Assembly: GCA_002478545.1 (NCBI GenBank)
Contig: DLOY01000031.1
Coordinates: 1 to 31,893, forward strand
Source: Micrococcales bacterium UBA7472
Lineage (GTDB): Bacteria > Actinomycetota > Actinomycetes > Actinomycetales > Microbacteriaceae
Direction of reading: 5' to 3'
Length of the DNA stretch: 31,893 nt
The notes under the pieces: model-generated
What the model was told of the DNA's origin: nothing
The model's input: the letters and a program-made list of their open reading frames with translations, nothing else
The model's database searches: none
In this document: piece by piece, positions 23,172-30,610 of the stretch
Layout: every line of letters starts with the position of its first letter
How positions within the stretch are numbered: position 1 is the stretch's first letter
Made by a program: the position numbers and the translations under genes

Positions 23172-23798
23172 ATCACTACCCAATTCCTAATCATTAGCCT
23201 CGAAATCATCGGGGTCATTGGATTTGCTCTGTCTGGAATCATCGAAGCTGCTCGAAAGCAGTTTGATCTAGTGGGCGTTGTCATGGTCGGATTCATCACC
23301 GCCTTCGGCGGCGGAACGCTCAGAGATGTATTGCTAGACCGCAGGCCATTTTTCTGGGTGGAACAAGAGTTTTGGGTTTGGGCGCTAATCGGTATTGGCC
23401 TGGCGTTACCGTTCTTCTTCAAGTCTCGCCACATCGACCTCACGGAAAAGGCGATCTTGATTCCAGATGCAATCGGCTTGGGTGCGTTCGCGGCTGGTGG
23501 GACACACGTTGCCCTGCAGGCTGGCGCCTCTCCTATGGTTGCAGTTCTGATGGGTGTTGTCACAGCAACAGTTGGTGGTGTGCTCCGAGATGTCTTGGTA
23601 AACGAAGTCCCGAGAGCTTTCCACGACCACCAGCCCTATGCTGTTTTGGCCTTCACAGGTGGCTGGCTAGTGGTGCTCCTTAGCTACCTAGAGATCCCTG
23701 AGTCGCTAGATGTTTTGATTGGCGCGGTTGCGATCGTTGTGCTGAGGCTGCTCTCAATTCGCTTTGGCTGGGAGCTCAAACGATGGAAGTTTCTCTGA
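23172..23798 (+). CDS. TRIC-type (UPF0126/YadS) membrane channel protein, start codon unclear
   Basis: About 209 residues with about seven membrane helices in two repeats: SLEIIGVIGFALSGIIEAARKQFDLVG...GGGTLRDVLLDRRPFFW and the second DAIGLGAFAAGGTHVAL...GGVLRDVLVNEVP. Both GGGxLRD-type motifs of the trimeric intracellular cation family are present; bacterial members conduct K+ or other cations. No ATG, GTG or TTG lies between the tRNA and the conserved N-terminus. The best site is ATC at 23172, with GGGGG (23161-23165) 6 nt upstream; upstream GTG codons fall inside the tRNA, and downstream ones would delete the first helix. Confidence 0.8.
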   Translation: MTTQFLIISLEIIGVIGFALSGIIEAARKQFDLVGVVMVGFITAFGGGTLRDVLLDRRPFFWVEQEFWVWALIGIGLALPFFFKSRHIDLTEKAILIPDAIGLGAFAAGGTHVALQAGASPMVAVLMGVVTATVGGVLRDVLVNEVPRAFHDHQPYAVLAFTGGWLVVLLSYLEIPESLDVLIGAVAIVVLRLLSIRFGWELKRWKFL

Positions 23799-23924
23799 GC
23801 CAACTATCAGACAAGAGACTTTTCTGAGTTCTAGCTGGCAGTTAGGGCAAGGCATCCTGACTTTCAGCATGATTTGGATTTTTCGTCTCTAACTTCGTCC
23901 CTGTCACCAAAGACAAGGAGAATC

Positions 23925-24548
23925 ATGAAGAAGACAACCGGTGCAGCAATTGCACTAGCAGCAGCAATTACCGCCGGCGGTGTAGCAATGGCTATCCCGT
24001 CCCAGGCGGCAAGTTCCAGCTCCGCAACTGTTGGTAGCCACCAGCACGAGCGCGGCGATCACGCCCATGCGACCATCTCGGCAACTATCACCGGAATTCC
24101 TTCGACGGTGACCAGTTCAAGAGCAGTTTCCATGGGTGCTTATTTCAGTGCGTATGTGTTGGCAGATGGGGAAACGGCACCCGCGGTTGCTCCAACTGAC
24201 AGTCACCGTGTTCACCTAGGTATGGGTCGTGGTCACGATGACGCCGCAATCAGCGGTTCCACTTTGACTCAGTCTCTCCGCCTACCTGCTGGCGACGCCG
24301 GTAGCACCACCAGGGTTGCCCTTTACCCATCCGATGGTTCGGCACCGGCAATCGTCACCATCACGGTTGACGATGCGGGTGTTGCAACTGTCATCTCTTC
24401 CAAGCCGCTAACCGTTGCCTACTCGGCAACCGTTGCGGCCGAGACCAAAGCCAACATGCCAGCCCACAAGGACGGCAAGGGCAAGGGCCACGGTCACGGT
24501 AAAGAAGGTAAGGGTAAGCGCGGCGAACGCGGCGGCCACAACCACTAA
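23925..24548 (+). CDS. Secreted protein with His/Gly/Lys-rich tail, unknown function
   Basis: 207 residues. A Sec signal peptide (KKTTGAAIALAAAITAGGVAMA, then IPSQAA) is followed by a His-containing segment (HQHERGDHAHA), a beta-rich middle resembling small surface adhesion or Ig-like domains (TISATITGIPSTV, TTRVALYP, IVTITVDDAG), and a tail of about 25 residues made almost only of Gly, Lys, His and Arg. No lipobox or sortase motif. ATG at 23925 is chosen over an upstream in-frame start because AGGAG lies 5 nt before it. The His/Gly tail could bind metal, the Lys-rich part could stick to anionic wall polymers; neither is shown. Confidence 0.75.
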   Translation: MKKTTGAAIALAAAITAGGVAMAIPSQAASSSSATVGSHQHERGDHAHATISATITGIPSTVTSSRAVSMGAYFSAYVLADGETAPAVAPTDSHRVHLGMGRGHDDAAISGSTLTQSLRLPAGDAGSTTRVALYPSDGSAPAIVTITVDDAGVATVISSKPLTVAYSATVAAETKANMPAHKDGKGKGHGHGKEGKGKRGERGGHNH

Positions 24549-24558
24549 CTGAGTAAAA

Positions 24559-24594
24559 AACTAAACCCCGTCCGATTCCGGACGGGGTTTAGTT
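24559..24594. terminator. Bidirectional intrinsic terminator
   Basis: A perfect 16-bp stem (AACTAAACCCCGTCCG and complement) with an ATTC loop, T-rich on the plus side and A-rich before it, between the convergent secreted-protein and trhO genes. It touches the trhO stop. Confidence 0.9.
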
Positions 24595-25503
24595 CTAGCC
24601 AACTTCTTGAAGTCTTTTGCCTCTGGTGTGCTCAGGCTTACAGGCGAGGTTTGCCGGATTTGAATTGCAGTGATCGCAAAGCAAAATCAAATCCCGACAC
24701 CCAAGGTCAGAGCAGTTTCTGAAACTTGAGGTGGGCTGCTTGCAAGCTTCACATTCGCCGATGGTCTTTGCCTCGTCCGAGAAGTTCACATTCATGCGGC
24801 CATCGAAGACATAGAGCGAACCCTCCCACAGACCCTTGTCGCGGAAGCGTTCCCCATAGCGGACTATGCCACCCTCGATCTGGTAGACCTCTTTGAAACC
24901 TCGGTTGATCATCACTGCGGAGAGGATCTCGCAGCGAATCCCACCGGTGCAGTAGGTGACAATCGGCTTGTCCTTGAGGTGGTCGTATTTGCCGCTCTCG
25001 ATTTCTTTGATGAAGTCATGGCTAGTTTGCACATCCGGCACAACTGCATTTTTGAACTTGCCGATTTTGGCCTCGAAGGCGTTTCTGCCATCGAAGAAGA
25101 CTACGTCGTCACCCTTTTCTTCAACCAGGGCATTGACCTCGTGAGGCTTTAGGTGCTTACCGCCATTTACAACTCCGGCCTTAGATACCTTGACCTCTTC
25201 CGGGGTGGTGAATGCAACGAGCTCGTTTCTGACCTTCACGCTCAGTCGTGGAAAATCGTTGCCGGTTCCCTCCGACCACTTGAAGTCGGTCTTACCAAAA
25301 CCTGGGTATTCCTTGGTGGCTCTGCAGTACTTCTTCAAATCCTCCATGTCACCTCCGAGGGTGCCATTGATACCGTGTTTCGAAATCAGAATTCGACCCT
25401 TGAGATTCAAGGCCTGGCAGAGCGTCTTTTGCCACAGCATGACCGCCTTTGGGTCCTCTACCGGAGCAAAAGAGTAATAAAGGATGATTTTGTTCAGAGC
25501 CAT
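24595..25503 (-). CDS. trhO: Oxygen-dependent tRNA uridine-34 hydroxylase TrhO (rhodanese-like)
   Basis: 302 residues: an N-terminal UPF0176 domain (about 1-95), a rhodanese domain (about 115-220) with active-site C185 in TYCTGGIRCE, and a C-terminal Cys-rich part (GECEACKQP, CSDLGCRDLILLCDHC) that may bind zinc. TrhO makes 5-hydroxyuridine at the tRNA wobble base. The start is leaderless by appearance: TAGACT (25510-25515) lies 6 nt before the ATG. Divergent from the M13 peptidase. Confidence 0.92.
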   Translation of the reverse strand: MALNKIILYYSFAPVEDPKAVMLWQKTLCQALNLKGRILISKHGINGTLGGDMEDLKKYCRATKEYPGFGKTDFKWSEGTGNDFPRLSVKVRNELVAFTTPEEVKVSKAGVVNGGKHLKPHEVNALVEEKGDDVVFFDGRNAFEAKIGKFKNAVVPDVQTSHDFIKEIESGKYDHLKDKPIVTYCTGGIRCEILSAVMINRGFKEVYQIEGGIVRYGERFRDKGLWEGSLYVFDGRMNVNFSDEAKTIGECEACKQPTSSFRNCSDLGCRDLILLCDHCNSNPANLACKPEHTRGKRLQEVG

Positions 25504-25509
25504 ATCCCC

Positions 25510-25538
25510 AGTCTAATCAGCTAAAAGGTGCTTAGACT
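25510..25538. promoter_or_regulatory. Divergent leaderless promoters of trhO and the M13 peptidase gene
   Basis: TAGACT on the minus strand (25510-25515), 6 nt before the trhO ATG, and TAGACT on the plus strand (25533-25538), 7 nt before the peptidase ATG. Both transcripts would begin at or next to the start codon. Confidence 0.6.
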
Positions 25539-25545
25539 AGGGGCT

Positions 25546-27510
25546 ATGTCGATGAAGCCAGGCCTAGATTTAGGCGCAATCAAGCACGAAGTTAAGCCAC
25601 AAGATGACCTCTTCCGCCACGTCAATGGACGTTGGTTAGACGAGACCGAGATTCCAGAAGATCAGGCTCTCTACGGGTCCTTCCACATGCTCAGGGACGA
25701 CTCTGAGCTAGCCGTGCGAGGAATCATCGAGGATGTCGCCAAGAGCCCCGCCCCGGGAGTAGCTCAGCAAATCGGTGACCTCTACGCCTCTTTCATGGAT
25801 GAAGAGCGAATCGAGAAGCTAGGGTCTGAGCCACTCAAGCCTGGCCTAGAGCGCATTTCACAGATTAAGGATTACGCCGAGTTCTTCCAGATGATCGGCG
25901 CATTTGAGCGTGCCGGTGTATCGGGTCTTTGGGGTTCCTATGTTGACAACGATGCAGGAAACCCTGAGCGCTACCTAGTACATCTATATCAGGGCGGTAT
26001 TGGTCTTCCCGACAAGGATTACTACACCGATGAGAAGTACCAGGAAATTCGCGAGGCATACCTACCACACCTGGCCAAGATGTTTGAGCTTGCTGGTTGG
26101 GACAAGGCTGATGCTGACGCTGCTGCGAAGTCCGTCTATGCGCTAGAGGAAAAGATTGCCGCGGTTCACTGGAACCGCGTTGACTCTCGCGATGCTGAGA
26201 AGACCTACAACCTGAAGTCGATTGACGAACTGAAAGCTCTCAGCGCCAACATTCTCTGGTCGGAATATTTGGCCGGGGCATCACTGAAGTCAACCCTGCT
26301 CGATAACAACGTTGTGATGATGCCTTCCTTCTTCGAGGGACTCTCCGCGCTCCTGACTCTAGAGAACTTCGACGCTTTCAAGCTCCTGATGGCATCAGAT
26401 TTGATTCGGTCTTATGCACCATATCTCTCAAGCGCATTCGTAGAGGAGAGATTCTCCTTCTATGGCCAGAAGCTGACCGGTCAGCCAGTTAATCGTCCTC
26501 GCTGGAAGCGTGGAGTGGCCTTGGTGGAAGGTGGCCTCGGTGAAGCAGTGGGCCAGCTTTACGTCGATAAGCATTTCCCCGCCGAGTCGAAGACTCAGAT
26601 GGACGAGCTTGTCAGCTACCTGATCAAGGCCTACGAGCAGAGCATCAAGGCCTTGGACTGGATGAGCGATGAGACCAAGGTGAAGGCTCTGGAAAAGCTA
26701 TCCAAGTTCAATCCAAAGATTGGATACCCATCGAAGTGGAAGGACTACTCTTCCATCGAGATTTCTCGTGAGGACCTTGTCACAAACGTTGCCAACGTCA
26801 ACAGTTGGGAATTTGACTACCACGCCAACAAGATCGGTTCCAAGATCGACCGTGAAGAGTGGCACATGACCCCGCAGACTGTGAACGCCTATTACAACCC
26901 AGGGCTAAACGAGATCGTGTTCCCAGCGGCAATCCTGCAGCCTCCGTTCTTCTCGCCAGAGGCAGACATGGCCATGAACTTCGGCGGAATCGGAGCCGTA
27001 ATTGGTCACGAGATCGGTCACGGTTTTGACGACCAGGGTTCGAAATACGACGGCGATGGCAGATTGGTTTCTTGGTGGACCGAGGCAGACCGCAAGGCCT
27101 TTGAGGCCCGCACCCGCTCACTCATCGAGCAGTACAACGCACTCTCTCCCGCTCAGCTAGATGACAAGTACAAGGTCAATGGCGAGCTCACCATCGGTGA
27201 AAACATTGGTGACCTTGGTGGCCTTGGTATTGCCTGGAAGGCATACCTGCTGTGGCTAGGTGATAGGGAGCCAGAGGTTATCGATGGCTATGACGCCAAG
27301 CAACGTTTCTTGATGGCATGGGCCCAGTGCTGGAGAACCCTGAGCCGTGACGAGATCGCGATTCAGCGTTTGGCCACCGACCCACACTCGCCGGCTGAAT
27401 TCAGATGTAACCAGGTCGTGAAGAACCTAGACATTTTCTACGAGGCCTTTGGTGTTGAAGCAGACAGCGAGATGTACCTCAAGCCTGAAGAACGCGTAGT
27501 TATCTGGTGA
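25546..27510 (+). CDS. M13 family zinc metallopeptidase (neprilysin/PepO-like)
   Basis: 654 residues, full family length. The zinc site is HEIGH at about 488-492 with the third ligand E552 in GENIGDLGG, 64 residues after the first His as expected; NAYYNPGLNEIVFPAAILQPPFF is the substrate-binding stretch. There is no signal peptide or membrane anchor, so it acts in the cytoplasm on peptides. ATG at 25546 is chosen over upstream in-frame codons because TAGACT lies 7 nt before. Stop overlaps the thioesterase start by 4 nt (GTGA). Confidence 0.94.
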   Translation: MSMKPGLDLGAIKHEVKPQDDLFRHVNGRWLDETEIPEDQALYGSFHMLRDDSELAVRGIIEDVAKSPAPGVAQQIGDLYASFMDEERIEKLGSEPLKPGLERISQIKDYAEFFQMIGAFERAGVSGLWGSYVDNDAGNPERYLVHLYQGGIGLPDKDYYTDEKYQEIREAYLPHLAKMFELAGWDKADADAAAKSVYALEEKIAAVHWNRVDSRDAEKTYNLKSIDELKALSANILWSEYLAGASLKSTLLDNNVVMMPSFFEGLSALLTLENFDAFKLLMASDLIRSYAPYLSSAFVEERFSFYGQKLTGQPVNRPRWKRGVALVEGGLGEAVGQLYVDKHFPAESKTQMDELVSYLIKAYEQSIKALDWMSDETKVKALEKLSKFNPKIGYPSKWKDYSSIEISREDLVTNVANVNSWEFDYHANKIGSKIDREEWHMTPQTVNAYYNPGLNEIVFPAAILQPPFFSPEADMAMNFGGIGAVIGHEIGHGFDDQGSKYDGDGRLVSWWTEADRKAFEARTRSLIEQYNALSPAQLDDKYKVNGELTIGENIGDLGGLGIAWKAYLLWLGDREPEVIDGYDAKQRFLMAWAQCWRTLSRDEIAIQRLATDPHSPAEFRCNQVVKNLDIFYEAFGVEADSEMYLKPEERVVIW

Positions 27511-28058
27511 AACTCTGGTTCCGCATCCTGTATGTCCTAATGACCTACAGGCGTAGATCAAAGCTGCGCATTGATCAGGTATCAAGCATCAGCCTGAGGG
27601 TTTGGCCAACCGACCTAGACATCTACAACCACATGAACAACGGAGTCTTTTTGACTTTGATGGACTTGGGTCGCTACGACCAGGGTCTGAGAACTGGGTT
27701 TTGGCAGAAGTGGCGAAAGCTGGGTTGGTACCCGATTGTGGTCAACTCCACGATCACCTATCGCAAGTCCTTGGAGCCGTGGCAAAAGTTTGACCTGGAG
27801 ACCAAGGTCATCGGCTGGGACGACATCGCCTATTACATAGAGCAGCGCTTTGTGAGAAACGGTGAGATCTATGCCAGAGCAATCATGCGCGGAAGATTTC
27901 TGAAGCGAAGTTGGGGAATCCTCACCCCAAAAGAGGTTATGGAGGGGTCCGGCGGTTGGCCTGGTGACGAGCCAGTATTGCCCGAGTGGGTTCTCAGATG
28001 GGCGGCAGATGTTCAGCTCCCAAAGGGTAAAGAGCCTGCCCCCAGTACTTGGGACTAG
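27507..28058 (+). CDS. Hotdog-fold acyl-CoA thioesterase-like protein
   Basis: 183 residues. The hotdog core spans about 25-145: ISLRVWPTDLDIYNHMNNGVFLTLMDLGRYD carries the catalytic-type Asp and the NHMNN motif of 4HBT/THEM6 proteins, and VNSTITYRKSLEPWQKFDLETKVIGWDD follows. It probably hydrolyses acyl-CoA; the chain is not predictable. GTG start inside the peptidase stop (GTGA), so the two are coupled. The stop shares a palindromic CTAG with the convergent GNAT gene. Confidence 0.85.
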   Translation: MKLWFRILYVLMTYRRRSKLRIDQVSSISLRVWPTDLDIYNHMNNGVFLTLMDLGRYDQGLRTGFWQKWRKLGWYPIVVNSTITYRKSLEPWQKFDLETKVIGWDDIAYYIEQRFVRNGEIYARAIMRGRFLKRSWGILTPKEVMEGSGGWPGDEPVLPEWVLRWAADVQLPKGKEPAPSTWD

Positions 28059-28387
28059 TTCTTAGCCCCTGGCCAGCGGCAAGCAGCTATCGCATCTTCG
28101 ATTGGGTTCAGCAGTAGATCCTGAGTCTCAGGGTGCTTCTCCATGTACTTGACTGTGTAGGAGCAAACTGGAACTACCTTGCCCAAGTTCTCGGAACGGA
28201 TTGTTGCAAGTGACTCCCGAAGCAAAATAGCGGCCAGGTTCTTGCCTTGGTGCTCGGGATTTACCTCGGTGTGGACTAGGTGGATCTCGCCGGGGCGAAG
28301 GCTGTAATCCATCAGACCCACTCGCTCATCACCAAGGTGAATCTCAAAGCGGTGAGAGTTTGAATCGTGAGAGACCTTGGGCTCCAT
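28055..28387 (-). CDS. GNAT-like N-acetyltransferase (NATD1/YjdJ type)
   Basis: 110 residues, a compact GNAT fold. FEIHLGDERVGLMDYSLRPGEIHLVHTEVNPEHQGKNLAAILLRESL has the acetyl-CoA loop (Q-G-K-x-L-A, about 47-52), and VVPVCSYTVKYMEKHPE closes the fold, as in the short YjdJ/NATD1 group. Substrate unknown. ATG at 28387 with a GAAGG site 8 nt upstream; divergent from the methyltransferase gene, 17 bp away. Confidence 0.85.
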   Translation of the reverse strand: MEPKVSHDSNSHRFEIHLGDERVGLMDYSLRPGEIHLVHTEVNPEHQGKNLAAILLRESLATIRSENLGKVVPVCSYTVKYMEKHPETQDLLLNPIEDAIAACRWPGAKN

Positions 28388-28404
28388 GCTGTTAACCTTC
28401 TAAC

Positions 28405-29238
28405 GTGTCAGCGAATCGCGTTCTGTTGGGGGATAACCTCCCGCTACTTAAATCTATGCCCTCACATAGTGTTCAGCTGATTTATATTGATCCACCCTTT
28501 AACACCGGCAGAGAGCAGGTCCGGTCTACAGCCAAATCACGGGTCAGTGAGTCAGGTCGACTTGGATTCAAGGGGACTCGCTATGAGCAGGTTGTTGAGA
28601 AGGTGCTCTCCTATGACGACGCGTTTGCCGACTATTGGGAGTTCTTAGAGCCTCGCCTTGAAGAAGCCTGGAGACTTCTGACTAACGATGGCACTCTCTA
28701 CCTTCACCTCGACTATCGAGAGTCGCATTACGCAAAGGTGTTACTAGATGCATTATTTGGCAGGGAGTGCTTCCTGAATGAAATCATCTGGGCTTATGAC
28801 TACGGCGCTCGCAGTAAGTCGCGTTGGCCAGCAAAGCACGACACCATCTTGGTATACGTAAAGGACCCCAAGAGCTATCACTTCGACTCAAGCGCAGTCG
28901 ACCGAGAGCCATACATGGCCCCAGGGCTTGTCACCAAAGAAAAGGCAGAGCTTGGGAAGCTTCCAACCGATGTTTGGTGGCACACCATCGTGTCACCTAC
29001 GGGTAAAGAGAAGACCGGTTATCCGACTCAAAAGCCAGAGGGCATCCTTTCAAGAATCATTACAGCCAGTTCAAGACCTGGTGATCTAGTGCTCGACTTT
29101 TTTGCCGGATCTGGTACCACGGGAGCAGTGGCTCACAAGCTAGGTAGGAACTTCGTTCTCATCGATCAAAACCCTGAATCGATCCTCACCATCGAGGCGA
29201 GGTTGCAAAAGCTCAACTGTGAGTTTTCGAGGGCCTAG
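28405..29238 (+). CDS. Orphan site-specific DNA methyltransferase, beta class (N6-adenine or N4-cytosine)
   Basis: 277 residues. Catalytic motif IV DPPF (29-32) comes before the SAM motif I DFFAGSGTTG (231-240), the beta-class order; TGYPTQKPEG (204-213) is the motif X region. DPPF/Y with this order is found in both N6-adenine and N4-cytosine enzymes. No restriction gene or specificity subunit is beside it, so it may be a regulatory or maintenance methylase. GTG start with TAACCT (28393-28398) 6 nt before, a leaderless pattern. The 3' end overlaps the convergent permease gene by 26 nt. Confidence 0.9.
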   Translation: MSANRVLLGDNLPLLKSMPSHSVQLIYIDPPFNTGREQVRSTAKSRVSESGRLGFKGTRYEQVVEKVLSYDDAFADYWEFLEPRLEEAWRLLTNDGTLYLHLDYRESHYAKVLLDALFGRECFLNEIIWAYDYGARSKSRWPAKHDTILVYVKDPKSYHFDSSAVDREPYMAPGLVTKEKAELGKLPTDVWWHTIVSPTGKEKTGYPTQKPEGILSRIITASSRPGDLVLDFFAGSGTTGAVAHKLGRNFVLIDQNPESILTIEARLQKLNCEFSRA

Positions 29239-30610
29239 CCAATAGCCAAACAATCAATGCCGTAAGCAGAATATAAATTGCTGCAGCGACCATAACCATT
29301 CCAAAGTTATCCCCACCGGGACGACCTGCCAATTGATACATAACTATTGGAAGGGTTTCATTACTTCCAAATGCCAGAAAGCTGGCCGCTCCAAACTCCC
29401 CGAGTGAAGTTAGTCCAGCAAAAGACGCAGCGAGCGCTATCGATCTTTTGAGCTGGGGCAGTTCAATGAACCATAAGCCCTTCAGCGCTCCTGCACCATC
29501 TAATGCCGCCGCTTCCCTTTGCTCGACTTCGAAGCCTTGCCTGGCGGGGTGCAAGACTTGGTAGCAAATGGGCAGTGCAAACAAGACCTGCACCAGAGGA
29601 AGCAATAGCCAGCCGCTGGTCACCTCCCGCGGAAGATAGCCAGAAATCGCCAGGGCCGCTAATCCCAGGACCACCGGAGAGACTCCCGCTGGCAGGATCG
29701 AAATTAGCCTTGACCTCTCTCGTTTTGCCAGCAGCCAAGCCATCGGGGTTACCAGCGCAATAACCAGAATTGCGTTTCTCACGCTGTTCAGTGCCGCATC
29801 CAAAACCGATATGTTCAGCATGGACCTAGTCCCCTTGGAACCAAGGTTGAGTAGGTTTGCAACAACTCCGTCTCCCCAGTTGGATCGAAGCAATACCGCG
29901 AGTAGAACCATGAGGACAGCGGCTGAAAACAATACCCCTGACAGGCGAGATGGCAATCCAGGACTGATTGGACCTTGTTCAATCTCTGACAAAGAGCCAG
30001 GATTTGCGCTGAATCTTGTCGCCGCGATGAAGAACAAAATCGTCAGTCCACTTTGCATCAGAGCGAGAAGGCTCGCCTGCTCCAAGTCGAGATACTGAAG
30101 CGCACTCAATGAGATCTCAGTTTCAAGGGTCTGGACTTTGCCGTCGGTAAGGGTCAGCACTAGACCATATGAGGTTGACGAGTAGAGGGCTACCAGTAGT
30201 GCCGCGCTCGCCACTGCGGGCAACAGTTGTGGAATTTGAATAAACCAACGAAGTTGCAGGCGAGTTGCACCATCCAATTTGGCCGCGTCTATTTGGTCCC
30301 GCTCTAGAGATTTGGATGCCACCACTCTCGCTATAAATCCCGCATTCATCAGTGTGTGCGTTGCGAGAATAAGAAGAATTCCGTTGGAGGAATTTAGTTC
30401 GAGCGCACCAGTGTAAATCGAGACCGAAATGCCAATCAAGAACGGTGGAAGCAGAAATGGAATCGTCACCAGTGTTGCAACAATCCGGGCGTAATTCGGC
30501 GGCAAGGATGAAAGCCAGAAACCAATCGGTAGACCAGCCAGCACACTCAAGCCAGAGCTCACCACCGCGATAAACGCTGTGGTGAGTAATAGCTCAAGAC
30601 TAGTTGTCAA
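29213..30610 (-). CDS. thiP: Thiamine ABC transporter permease (ThiP-like)
   Basis: 465 residues, two fused permease halves of about six helices each. Each half has an EAA-type loop: DAAKLDGATRLQLRWFIQIPQLLPA and REAAALDGAGALKGLWFIELPQL. This two-domain layout is that of ThiP and Fe3+-type permeases; the TPP riboswitch and ThiB upstream point to thiamine. TTG start overlapping the thiB stop by 11 nt. The ATPase subunit is not encoded next to it: the neighbour is a methyltransferase on the other strand. Confidence 0.88.
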   Translation of the reverse strand: MTTSLELLLTTAFIAVVSSGLSVLAGLPIGFWLSSLPPNYARIVATLVTIPFLLPPFLIGISVSIYTGALELNSSNGILLILATHTLMNAGFIARVVASKSLERDQIDAAKLDGATRLQLRWFIQIPQLLPAVASAALLVALYSSTSYGLVLTLTDGKVQTLETEISLSALQYLDLEQASLLALMQSGLTILFFIAATRFSANPGSLSEIEQGPISPGLPSRLSGVLFSAAVLMVLLAVLLRSNWGDGVVANLLNLGSKGTRSMLNISVLDAALNSVRNAILVIALVTPMAWLLAKRERSRLISILPAGVSPVVLGLAALAISGYLPREVTSGWLLLPLVQVLFALPICYQVLHPARQGFEVEQREAAALDGAGALKGLWFIELPQLKRSIALAASFAGLTSLGEFGAASFLAFGSNETLPIVMYQLAGRPGGDNFGMVMVAAAIYILLTALIVWLLARPSKTHS

